Below, one piece after another: positions 21,360 to 31,701 of a stretch of 64,000 nucleotides of DNA. Within the stretch, counting starts at the first letter, position 1; each line of letters opens with the position of its first letter. The translations under genes and the position numbers were made by a program. The stretch comes from Amphiura filiformis (taxonomy: Eukaryota; Echinodermata; Ophiuroidea; Amphilepidida; Amphiuridae). The stretch lies in assembly GCF_039555335.1 (NCBI RefSeq), contig NC_092628.1, positions 74,526,713 to 74,590,712 on the forward strand, written 5' to 3'. Below the pieces are notes generated by a model. That model searched no databases. It was not told where the DNA came from and saw only the letters and a program-made list of their open reading frames with translations.

Positions 21360-22745
21360 CACTTGGCATATAAATGCTGGGCATACTCAGCCACAAGGGA
21401 AAGTGGGAAATGCATAGGTGTAGATCCTGGGGGGGGGGAGGATAAATCCCCCCAATATTTTGCCAGGGGGATGGTCCATACAATCATGCACCCAATGTTG
21501 ATGCCTGAATATGGGTTTCTGACCAAATTAACCTCATATTTGCCCGTTTTAGCCCCCAAAGTGCTTCGCGTGATTTTGTACCATAAACATATACAAGTAT
21601 CTTTTGCCAAAAAGTGCTATACTTCAATAATTTTTTTCCACCCCCCCCCCATGTCAATCCCCCATGAAATGACTACACAGAAAAAGCCTGTCTCAGATGA
21701 TAAATTGATAAAATTGCTGAGCTTCCGGGGCTTTGAACCCAGGGGGTGGGGGCATTCGACTTTGGAAGTGACGGGGATGTGTGGACCAGGGATGCAAATT
21801 GTGCGGGAGCGGGGAGCACCGCTCCTAGGAAATGAGAGTCAAAATTGAGGAAATACTGCCTTGAGCAGAAAAAAAAGAGAAGAAAAAAAGAGGAAGGGAG
21901 AAGAAAAAGGAGAGGGAGAGGGAAAGGAGGGGGAGGAAAGAGGAAGAAAAGGAGGGGGAGTGAGGTAGAAGATAACGTAAAAAATGTAGAGGAAAACAGA
22001 TCTCAGCTAAAGAACAAGTTAATAATCAACAAGTTGACGGCAGTGAGGCAGTGAGGCAGTGAAGCTACTGAATGGAAGAGAGTAAATCTCAAGACACTGG
22101 TTGTGTAAAATTTTGAGGAATTCACATGTTTGTTTTAAAAAAAGCCTTAAAAGAGGAAGGGGTTGTGTTAGAATATGGAAATGGTTGAGGAAATTTACAA
22201 TTCATCACAAGACTAGGTATTCAATGTAATTCAAGAGGAAAAAAAGAAGATGCGTGAATGCATGTGGAAATAGGGCACCTATCTGAGGAAATTTATACAA
22301 CGTGGCAATTAGGAATTTATGGAAACATTGTAGTCATTAATTAAGGAAATTTAGTGTATCAATAGTAAAAAATCAGAAGTGTTAGTGAGGAGAAAACAAC
22401 CTGGAAAATCTTGAGGAAATAAATTTAAAAAGAAGAAACATAAAGCACTGAACAAGTTGTAAAAGTAAGGAAATGGACCCTATTAAATGAACATTACGAT
22501 GTTAAAAACTTGACAAGGAAAAGTTATCAAAACTGCTTGTTGCAGAACTTAACAGACTTTGATGGACAGTATTTTCATAACAGTGTTCAGAAGTAACTCT
22601 CTGATTATCAATCTATAGTCTACACAGAGCTCACTTTACACACGATTTTGCTCACCGAATGCAACTAGCTGAGAAAGATTTCCGAGATGCTGGACAGAAA
22701 AGTAGTACAAACCACAATGCTCCCAAGATTTTATCATCAAGTCTA
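21360..22745. other. TRPM intron 3, low-complexity and purine-rich DNA
   Basis: It contains G and C homopolymer runs (about 21430 and 21640) and a long GA-rich tract at about 21866-21965. Open frames here are short or compositional. No gene recognised. Confidence 0.5.
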
Positions 22746-22764
22746 TCAAACTAAGATCAGATGT

Positions 22765-22960
22765 GCTTTCTGAGGCAATAGAGCAATGCCCTGCTGCAGG
22801 GCAGAGCCCCCTGACAAATATGAAATAGAAAAATCAGGGGAGGGGGAAGGAAAAGTAAAGAGGAAAGGAGACCGTGTCCCACCAAAATTATGTGCCAAAC
22901 TAGTGTGAAATACCGAATTTTTGCGGGCTACGCGCGTACATAAAATGTACATCATCCTTC
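22765..22960 (-). repeat. Fragment related to the hAT-like MITE interior
   Basis: Words such as 'gccccctgacaaa', 'atcaggggaggg' and 'gctacgcgcg' recur in the element at 25998-26409. No ends were found. Confidence 0.5.
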
Positions 22961-22980
22961 CCCAAAAACCTATAGTTTAA

Positions 22981-23318
22981 AGGGGCATTTCGTGATCCAC
23001 AGCCTCATCCCCCCACTTTTCCCCAAAAAAGTTGAGATTTTTACACCACTGGATACCTCTCGCTACATAATGTTTATTTACCAAATATTTCTTGCAGATT
23101 AATTCGTTTAGCAAAAATATCGCCAAATTTGACTTTCGTTCTGGTGCACCAGAACGAAATTACAACACATTGTCTATGGAGCAGTGTAATACACATAATC
23201 ATGCATAACTCGCAAACGCAAAATCGGAATCAACTGAAATTTTGGAAATAAGCTTTTTTCGTGGATATCTACTGAAAAATGTCATAAAAAGAGGATGCAA
23301 GGATCACGAAATCCTCCT
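22981..23318. mobile_element. TTAA-flanked MITE, family 1 copy B (338 bp)
   Basis: TTAA at 22977-22980 and 23319-23322. The ends are AGGGGCATTTCGTGATCC and GGATCACGAAATCCTCCT. It has the same length and orientation as 9023-9360, with about 90 percent similarity by eye. Confidence 0.85.
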
Positions 23319-23504
23319 TTAAAAGCTCGAAGAATTAACATGTAGAGTCTCTCTGAAAAAATGTTACCATTGTCGTCTTTCGAAGTGTAGAATAAAGATA
23401 TTTTATGTCTGGTTATGATTGAGGAAATCTTGAGCCTAAAAACCTTGCTCCTGAGGAAGAAATCACAATTTGCACCCCTGGTGTGGACAGCAGTTCAAAA
23501 CTAG

Positions 23505-23840
23505 TGGTCTTTTAGCGAGAGCCTAGACACCACGCACAAAAAGGGGTCTTTCGGTGAGAAGGCCCCCAAAATGTGGGGTCTTTTGGTGAGACTGGGGAAA
23601 ATCTTACCAAAAAAATTGGGGGTTTTGTGACACAGGGAAAAATTTTGGGTCAAAATATTTAAGTTGATACAAAATTTGAAAAAATAATGAAAAAGACGGG
23701 TCATTAGGTGAAAATTTGTCTAAAATTCTGGAAAAGTGGGTCTTTTGGTGACAGAAAAACAAAAAAGGGGGTCATTGGATGAGAGGGAGTTCAGGAAAAC
23801 AAAAAAGGTGGTCATTGGGTGAAAATTTTGGGGTCAATGT
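23505..23840 (+). repeat. Degenerate tandem repeat
   Basis: Irregular repeats of a 'gggtctttTGGTGAga' or 'ggtcattGGGTGAaaa' motif, with eight or so recognisable copies and variable spacing. Confidence 0.6.
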
Positions 23841-24210
23841 GGCCGCACATCCGTCACCCATTTTTAGTGAGTGCCCCCATGCTTCGAACCCCTGCACCCC
23901 ACTCATTATGTTTGAGCCTCTTAAAATCCGCACCACCGACAATAAATCCTGGCTACGGGTCTGTTGTGGTCAAGCCATTGAATAACCCTCAAGTCACTTG
24001 CCTCATTTTACTTCAAGTCACAAGACATAACTTGTTACAACATTGCCCCAGACTCCCAGGCAAAAGGGCATGGTGCATGAAGTGGCCGGGGAAGTGGCGG
24101 AAGCGAAAGTGTAAAAACACAGTCAAGTAAAAAGAAGTTCGATCAAATTATTTTTTTAAATTGTGTTTGTGTGTTTATGGGTAGGCCCTACGCCTTCCAT
24201 TTGCAAGTGT

Positions 24211-24356
24211 TTTGGGCTGTGCAATAATTATGAGCCCCCCCACAAAAAAACACACCAAATGGTGTGCCAAAAATTGCTTCCACCCCCGGCCTGACAATCA
24301 TGAATCGGTCGCTCCCTCCCCCAAAGGGGCAGGGCTCATAATTATTGCACAGCCCC
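24211..24356. repeat. Short element with ~24 bp inverted ends
   Basis: 'gggctgtgcaataattatga' near 24211 is the complement of 'tcataattattgcacagccc' near 24335. The length of about 146 bp fits a small MITE. Confidence 0.7.
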
Positions 24357-25612
24357 TGTAGGTTTAGGATGTGGGTTAGGGCAAGGATAAATGATTGGGT
24401 TTTTCCATGGTTTTTCTGACTCTAGTGGCACGAAAATAGTATGCAGGGACATTGTGTCATGATGTAGAATATTATATTCATCCCCGGGTATTCATTATGT
24501 ACCATCATGTACCATCCTTATATTTTCGCATTGTACCTGCTGCGTGCACGGTTCTATCAGAGAAGATATTCTCATCTTCTCTGGTTCTATAAAGCTGCTC
24601 TATTTCAATTTCATAAGCTTTCATAGTGGGATATAAACACAATAATTATATATTGACACAACATGAAATTATTAATATTATTTCTTTAGAAGAAACTGAA
24701 TACGGCGTAGTTAGCCGTTTGTTTACATGTCCATTGTTTACTATATCGTGTATCGGAGCTGTCACCACGCACCACAGCCATACACGGCTAATAGCTGTCA
24801 CATCGACATGAAACCGAAATAAGCCTTGGTTCAATCCCAGAATGCAACGCGAGTGCAAAACTCAAAATTCGGGTATGCTAAACGTAGCGCTCACAAAATT
24901 TCATTTATTTGCTTACTTCTTTCTTGTAATTGAAACTCCGGTGGGTTTCTATGGATCCAGTCTATCAAAATAAAGTGAAATGTTCCAATTTGATTTTCAT
25001 GAGAAATCTCTCACTGCCCCTTTAAGCAAAATACACCTTCATTTTGAGCTAAAATTGGAATGTTTCGCGCGCTTTGTGCACAAATGTCCTATTAAAATCA
25101 GAACAAAATCTCATCTTATTGTAATGGTTAAATACCACTAATAGGCCTGGGCGATACATTGAAATACGACGAGGAACTATTTGTTTTCATGGCATTCAAA
25201 AAGACTGCATTAAAATCGCTGAAATTGATCAAGTTATATAGCCAAAAAAGTACTTTTTAGAGTTTGATACTTCAAAATGGTACATTTTCTCTCATTATAT
25301 GACATTTTTGTTGTAATAGTACCAAAATTCATACGCACGGCTTCGGTTTTTAGTAAATATTCGCCTTACCATATTGTAACTTTCAGCTTCGAGGGCGCAC
25401 TGTCATTTTAAGGTGTTTACGGTTCAGTGCGTTAAAACAAGAAGTCTCAGGTCAACCTATGTTGAATTTTTGATCATTTGTCATCTAAATCATATAGTTT
25501 CACCTGATATTAGTGGCATTGAACTGTGAGCGTTCTGAATATGAGAAAATTCCACCCGAAATTAGCCATTTTCCCATTGAAACCCGTGTAATACATAATT
25601 AGTGGTATTTAA
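24357..25612. other. TRPM intron 3, no recognised gene
   Basis: Intronic sequence with repeat-like character. No exon or RNA gene supported. Confidence 0.4.
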
Positions 25613-25613
25613 C

Positions 25614-25700
25614 CTAATGCTTCCGCCGCCACTCAGGTGGCTAAGTTTTGGTTCACAAATAGGGCCTACTATTAGATCGACAATGGCGGCGGAAGCATTA
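25614..25700. repeat. 16 bp inverted repeat around a short loop
   Basis: 'taatgcttccgccgcc' (25615-25630) pairs with 'ggcggcggaagcatta' (25685-25700). The dispersed repeat at 25740-25860 follows, which is inverted relative to 16905-17030. Confidence 0.6.
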
Positions 25701-25997
25701 CAATTTCAGACTATTTTCGCCCAAAATGAAGATGAATTTCGCTATGTAAAGTGCCAATGTGCGCGAAGCGGGACAAAATTTGCAATTTATCCGCATATTT
25801 TAGTCCAAAACATGGTGTTTTCGGGCTAAAAAGAACATGTACAGTGCAAATCCAGCCCTGAGAATGGCCATTTAATGCAGCATTCGATCCTTAAATAATT
25901 ATATAGACGACGTACTTTTATATCCTTTGGCAATCAGGTCCGATCAGGGTAATGCCCGATCATGCCGGTTGTCGGCTACACTTGCCTGTCCTGTAAA

Positions 25998-26409
25998 CAG
26001 TAGCGTAGCCAGCGGGGGCAGTGCCCCACTAACAAAAAAAATGAAAGAAAAAGTGCCCCTCTGACAAAAAAATGAGAGAGAAAATCAGGAGGGCAAAGGA
26101 AAAGAAAAAGGGCAGGAGCCCCTTTTCTAGCAAATTCAGGGCCAAAATAGTGTAAAATACAAAAATTTTCCGCGCTACGCGCGCAAATTGTAACAATAAA
26201 GCCCTTTTTTAGCCGGATAATGGGCGAAAATAGTGTAAAATACCATTTTTTTTCGCGCTACGCGCGCACATCATCCCAATAAGGCCCTTTTCGGGAAGCT
26301 TGAAGACATACAGTCTCTATGTATTGTATGATGCAACTGCAATTTTTTTGTCTGTGCCCCCAAAATTTTATTTTGCCCCCCCTGACCAAGAAAGCTGGCT
26401 ACGCCCCTG
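25998..26409. mobile_element. hAT-like MITE, 412 bp, 8 bp target duplication
   Basis: Perfect 8 bp direct repeats CCTGTAAA (25990-25997 and 26410-26417) flank ends CAGTAGCGTAGCCAGC and GCTGGCTACGCCCCTG, a 16 bp terminal inverted repeat with two mismatches. An 8 bp duplication with CAG...CTG ends is the hAT pattern. The interior has two 'cgcgctacgcgcg' modules and no coding capacity. Confidence 0.85.
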
Positions 26410-26585
26410 CCTGTAAAAATACCCCGACCAGCTATCTACGGCAACCCGCCCTTCACCAGGTCACTTGAGCCTGGCCGAAATTTCGTCAGCGTTAACTCCC
26501 AGATTTCAGCTGTTAATGCCTAGATATGCTCGACATAAAAAAAATATAATAACCATGATAACATTTCAAAATGTCATTTTTTCAG

Positions 26586-26784
26586 GAAAATGAAAATGCG
26601 GAAACCTGGAAAGATGCAACACAAAAGCTGAATTCAAACCATACTGTAATCATACTTTTTGATGACTCAAAGTGTAGCAAGAATGGCAAACTCCGCAAAA
26701 ATTGCAACAGCGCAGCAGATCCATTTTACAACACCGTGCAGGGCTCGCGAAAACTACGGACCACCTTTGAAAAAGAGTTAAAAG
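26586..26784 (+). CDS. TRPM: TRPM-type gene, exon 4
   Basis: 199 bases. The acceptor is TTTTTTCAG, ending at 26585, and the donor is G/GTAAAA, with the exon ending at 26784. It starts on a codon boundary, matching exon 3. The translation contains ENENAETWKDATQKLNSNHT, VIILFDDSK and SRKLRTTFEKELK. It aligns to the TRPM stretch 'lN..HsHFiLvDdGt...g.....R..lE..i'. The usual HSHF is HTVI here. The last base plus the first two of exon 5 form GAC. The frame stays open past the donor to 26849, but the encoded tail has no TRPM match. Confidence 0.85.
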
Positions 26785-26849
26785 GTAAAAGACAAGTTGA
26801 TTTTGGTAAAGCTGTATTTAGTTTAGACTATGCCATAGTCGATTTTTGA

Positions 26850-27375
26850 TAAATTAAAATATGTTATTAATCATGATGAACGCATTCAGTTGAACTCGAA
26901 ATTATATTGATATTTATTACATCAAAATACTAGTTAATGGTTACAAAAAGTTTATATAGTTATATTAGTGACAGTAAAAGTAAAGTATACGTAGGCTTAT
27001 ATTATTGACTGCAACATATTATAATGACATAATTATAATGGCTCACTTCAACACTGTACAATTCTGATTCTGATGTACTTTGTATTTTTAACAGGACTTT
27101 GATCGGGGACTTTGTCCCTACCTAACACACACTGTCAATCATACTTGTTTATCAATCCAATTTAACCGCAAGCACAAAGCATGGAAGTACAAGACGCGCT
27201 AAACGTACGTCCATCGCACCAAGTGAGAGTTTAACTTTCGTACCAGCACAAAGCGCCGTAAATTCCACAGATTGTTGTGTACGGTGTAGTTAATGGTAAT
27301 GGCACGTGCCAGGAGGATTGAAACCATAGCGAGATCTGGGCGACCAATCACAAGCCAGATTCATTTAAAGATGCA
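26850..27375. other. Start of TRPM intron 4, no recognised feature
   Basis: Nothing I can support. Confidence 0.45.
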
Positions 27376-27379
27376 TTAC

Positions 27380-27565
27380 ATCATGACCAATTTTAGTTAG
27401 GCCAGAAATTGGCCTAACTCTCCATAGAGTCCCATGTTAAAAATGTTAACCGCAATCCAAAGTCAGTAGTTACATCATGTCCAATTTTAGTAGGCCAGAA
27501 ATCCGACAATCTCATCCATAGACAGCCGTGTTAAGCATGTTAACCGCAATCGAAAGTAAGTAGTC
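27380..27565 (+). repeat. Two-copy tandem duplication (~95-110 bp)
   Basis: 'ccaattttag', 'aggccagaaat', 'ccatagA..C', 'atgttaaccgcaatc' and 'aaagt.agtag' occur twice in the same order. Confidence 0.65.
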
Positions 27566-28106
27566 TACTTGGGAAGCTAACAAACAGAGGGAGTACATTG
27601 ACTGAAATGATCCGATGTGAAAATCTATCAATTGTGCACAAATTAATATAAATCAGAGTTTAAGCTTAAATGCAATAGCCAGAGTATGCATAATTAAATG
27701 GGCAAGTGGACTACGGAGAAGTCTATATCTAGTTTAGTTTTCTAATCCTTCCTCATCGAACCGGTATTTCCAAGAATGACTTCATCAGCTTAACCCACTC
27801 AGTATAGGGGAAAGTTGGGTAATGGCGAACACCTTTTCTCTTGGGCTTCTAAATACAACAGACAAACATTGTAACATACAACCACACAAAGTACGAATGA
27901 AGTTCTACAAGGTGTCAAGCATTCATTGACAAAAACATTCCCCTTGGGACTTATGGCCACAAAATGGTCGCGTTTGCGATTACCCAGCGCCCTATTGGGA
28001 CTGGGTAATTACGAAAGGTATTAAAAAATATAAATGAGCTAAAGAATCTTGAATTTCTGGAAAGATAAGGGCATAAGCCAGCAGGCCTCGACAATTTTAC
28101 GCGAGA
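27566..28106. other. Left flank of the giant satellite element
   Basis: Intronic sequence with no recognised gene. It ends at the 9 bp direct repeat GTCCCGGCT (28107-28115). Confidence 0.45.
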
Positions 28107-28115
28107 GTCCCGGCT
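28107..28115 (+). other. 9 bp target-site duplication, left
   Basis: GTCCCGGCT directly abuts the left terminal inverted repeat. It is identical to 61762-61770. Confidence 0.75.
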
Positions 28116-28150
28116 GCAATATTTTTTTCCGTAGTTAACATTTGAATAGG
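28116..28150 (+). repeat. Left 35 bp terminal inverted repeat
   Basis: It begins GCAATATTTTTTTCCG and ends AACATTTGAATAGG. It pairs with 61727-61761, with mismatches only at positions 3, 5 and 6. Confidence 0.8.
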
Positions 28151-28269
28151 GAGTCTTCTATACATGTATCTATGTTAAAGCAGTAGGCCTATATACTAAG
28201 GTTTACATATTTTCACTATATATGACTGTGCTTAAGCATCATTATACTGATATTGTATACTGATATGGT

Positions 28270-30290
28270 ATATTATAATGGTATTAAAACCTGGATTCAA
28301 GTATTCTATATATAATATGTCTTTTTATATTATAAATATAATATATAATATGTCTTTTTATATTATTAATATAATGTGTTTTTGCCCTGTGTCTTGGTGT
28401 CATTGGTGACAAAACCTGGATTCAAGTATTCTATATATAATATGTCTTTTTATATTATATAATATAATGTGTTTTTGCCCTGTGTCTTGGTGTCATTGGT
28501 GACAAAACCTGGATTCGAGTATTCTATATATAATATGTCTTTTTATATTATAAATATAATGTGTTTTTGCCCTGTGTCTTGGTGTCATTGGTGACAAAAC
28601 CTGGATTCAAGTATTCTATATATAATATGTCTTTTTATATTATAAATATAATGTGTTTTTGCCCTGTGTCTTGGTGTCATTGGTGACAAAACCTGGATTC
28701 AAGTATTCTATATATAATATGTCTTTTTATATTATAAATATAATGTGTTTTTGCTCTGTGTCTTGGTGTCATTGGTGACAAAACCTGGATTCAAGTATTC
28801 TATATATATTATGTCTTTTTATATTATAAATATAATGTGTTTTTGCCCTGTGTCTTGGTGTCATTGGTGACAAAACCTGGATTCAAGTATTCTATATATA
28901 TTATGTCTTTTTATATTATAAATATATTGTACTTTTGCTCTGTGTCTGGGTGTCATTGGTGACAAAACCTGGATTCAAGTAGTCTATATATATTATGTCT
29001 TTTTATATTATAAGTATAATGTTTTTTTTGCCCTGTGTCTTGGTGTCATTGGTGACAAAACCTGGATTCAAGTATTCTATATATAATATGTCTTTTTATA
29101 TTATAAATATAATGTGTTTTTGCTCTGTGTCTTGGTGTCATTGGTGACAAAACCTGGATTCAAGTATTCTATATATATTATGTCTTTTTATATTATAAAT
29201 ATAATGTGTTTTTGCCCTGTGTCTTGGTGTCATTGGTGACAAAACCTGGATTCAAGTATTCTATATATATTATGTCTTTTTATATTATAAATATATTGTA
29301 CTTTTGCTCTGTGTCTGGGTGTCATTGGTGACAAAACCTGGATTCAAGTAGTCTATATATATTATGTCTTTTTATATTATAAATATAATGTGCTTTTGCT
29401 CTGTGTCTTGGTGTCATTGGTGACACAACCTGGATTCAAGTATTCTATGTATAATATGTCTTTTTATATTATAAATATAATGTGTTTTTGCTCTGTGTCT
29501 TGGTGTCATTGGTGACACAACCTGGATTCAAGTATTCTATATATAATATGTCTTTTTATATTATAAATATAATGTGTTTTTGCCCTGTGTCTTGGTGTCA
29601 TTGGTGACAAAACCTGGATTCAAGTATTCTATATATAATATGTCTTTTTATATTATAAATATAATGTGCTTTTGCTCTGTGTCTTGGTGTCATTGGTGAC
29701 AAAACCTGGATTCAAACATCCTTTACATAATGTCTTTTTATATTATAAATATAATGTGTTTTTGCTCTGTGTCTTGGTGTCATTGGTGACACAACCTGGA
29801 TTCAAGTATTCTATATATAATATGTCTTTTTATATTATAAATATAATGTGTTTTTTGCTCTGTGTCTTGGTGTCATTGGTGACAAAACCTGGATTCAAGT
29901 ATTCTTTATATATTATGTCTTTTTATATTATAAATATAATGTGCTTTTGCTCTGTGTCTTGGTGTCATTGGTGACAAAACCTGGATTCAAGTAGTCTATA
30001 TATATTATGTCTTTTTATATTATAAATATAATGTGCTTTTGCTCTGTGTCTTGGAGTCATTGGTGACACAACCTGGATTCAAGTATTCTATATATAATAT
30101 GTCTTTTTATATTATAAATATAATGTGTTTTTGCTCTGTGTCTTGGTGTCATTGGTGACACAACCTGGATTCAAGTATTCTATATATAATATGTCTTTTA
30201 TATTATAAATATAATGTGTTTTTGCCCTGTGTCTTGGTGTCATTGGTGACAAAACCTGGATTCAAGTATTCTATATATAATATGTCTTTT
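28270..30290 (+). repeat. 92 bp satellite array, + orientation, part 1
   Basis: About 22 tandem units. Each contains 'ccctgtgtcttggtgtcatt', then 'ggtgacaaaacctggattca', then an AT-rich half with 'tatgtctttttatattataa'. Variation is mostly single bases (CCC/CTC before TGTGTC, ACAAAACC/ACACAACC, TATTC/TAGTC). Since 92 is not divisible by 3, apparent ORFs of 70-103 codons are chance. Confidence 0.97.
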
Positions 30291-31701
30291 TAACCCCAGA
30301 CAAAATAATGAAATTGGAAGCAATGATTTGCGTCTTTGTCAGACGTTCAACAGACATATATGATTTATTTGCAATAAGTATGTAACACAAATATATAGCA
30401 TGCATATAAGGAATCAGCACCCAAAACCTGGACTTATTAGCAAAAACGATATTTAGATTTGCAAAGGACCCTGATGAACTATCAAAAGTCACCACCCCAG
30501 TGACCTACACAGTAAGGGCTTATAAATATCTTAAAATAAACAAGAATATTTTAGAGGACCTAGATGAAACCTATCTTAAGTCACCACCCTCGTGACCCCT
30601 ACAGAGGGAGCTGAATAATATCTTGTTAATAGAAAATATAAATATAAAATAAGGAATATTTAATATAGCACCCCAGATGACCTATCTGAAATCACATCCC
30701 CAGTGAACTACAAAAAGGGGAGATTATAAATATCCAAAACAAAGAGCACAGCCAGTAATATAAAAAATGATATGTGCTGAAACCTTTAACAATATTTGTG
30801 CATGCAAAATATATAATATATATTCCTGTAAGATGGTTTCCAGGAATCGTACATTCATATATATAGGGGAAATCCCTGACAGGTTAAATTGGATACTTGA
30901 TCCATACTAAAATGTCTACATACTTTAATTTGTGTGCATTTCTTATCCATACTTAAATAGATATATGTTTCAAATTAGAAAATCTCTGCCAGCGGATTTT
31001 AAATTTGATTAAATTGATGCTAATGCTTTAGCATTGCTCACTTCAAATGACATGGTTAGACATGTGTGTATTTTTAATCAACTACAGCTATCTCGTCCTT
31101 TTCTTTTAAACTTTTTGTTTGAAAAGCTAAAACATAAGAGATAACATTTAAATATATGCTTATTAGCCCAAGGAGAGAGATTCCGCCGAGATGTACATTT
31201 TACACGATGAACTTCAACTATCCGCAGGAAGTTCTTGATTGATATAGCAAAGGAAGGCACCTATCAAGAGTTTCATGATTTGAGCAATTACCGCTCTCAA
31301 AAGGAATTAGACGACTGCACCAAACCAATCATCAAATCACGAATATCGTGACCCAATCTTTGCTCTATCAATTACGTTAGAATTGCTTCTTTAACTTTAA
31401 CATAGAAACTTAAAATTGTCTTTATAAATTTTTCCGCACCACCACTAGCATACTCTCAATATGAAAAATTGCAAAGGGAGTGGTGGGTGGGAAAGAAAAT
31501 TTTTTAAACACAACCTAGTCTTGTTGAATCTGACAAAATAATGACGAAACAAGAGATGATCGGAATGCAAAACATCGCTTGTGTACCACGTGACTTGGCA
31601 ACAGTACACAAATTCACACAATAGGCCTTACCAACGGGGACCACAGCATTTATTCTGCAGGGGTTAAATTGGTTTTCAATTGATGGGATTGAAAACGTTA
31701 T
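30291..31701 (+). mobile_element. Helentron/Helitron2-like element, copy 1 (1.41 kb)
   Basis: It interrupts the satellite exactly between two T residues with no base duplicated. Removing 30291-36562 restores the unit 'tctttttatattat'. It begins TAACCCCAG and ends with a 9 bp stem, 7 nt loop hairpin (GTTTTCAAT / ATTGAAAAC) followed by GTTAT. A subterminal CAGGGGTTA about 40 bases upstream of the end is the inverse of the 5' terminus. T/T insertion, asymmetric inverted repeats and a 3' hairpin are described hallmarks of Helentron/Helitron2 elements. The first 699 bp and last 210 bp are shared with copy 2; the ~500 bp between are not. No Rep/helicase is encoded. Confidence 0.5.

Noticed and set aside
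26785-26849. Read-through end of TRPM exon 4 as a C-terminus
   Set aside because: The donor at 26784 gives the exact phase needed to join exon 5 and continue the conserved domain. A short read-through isoform remains possible but has no support here.
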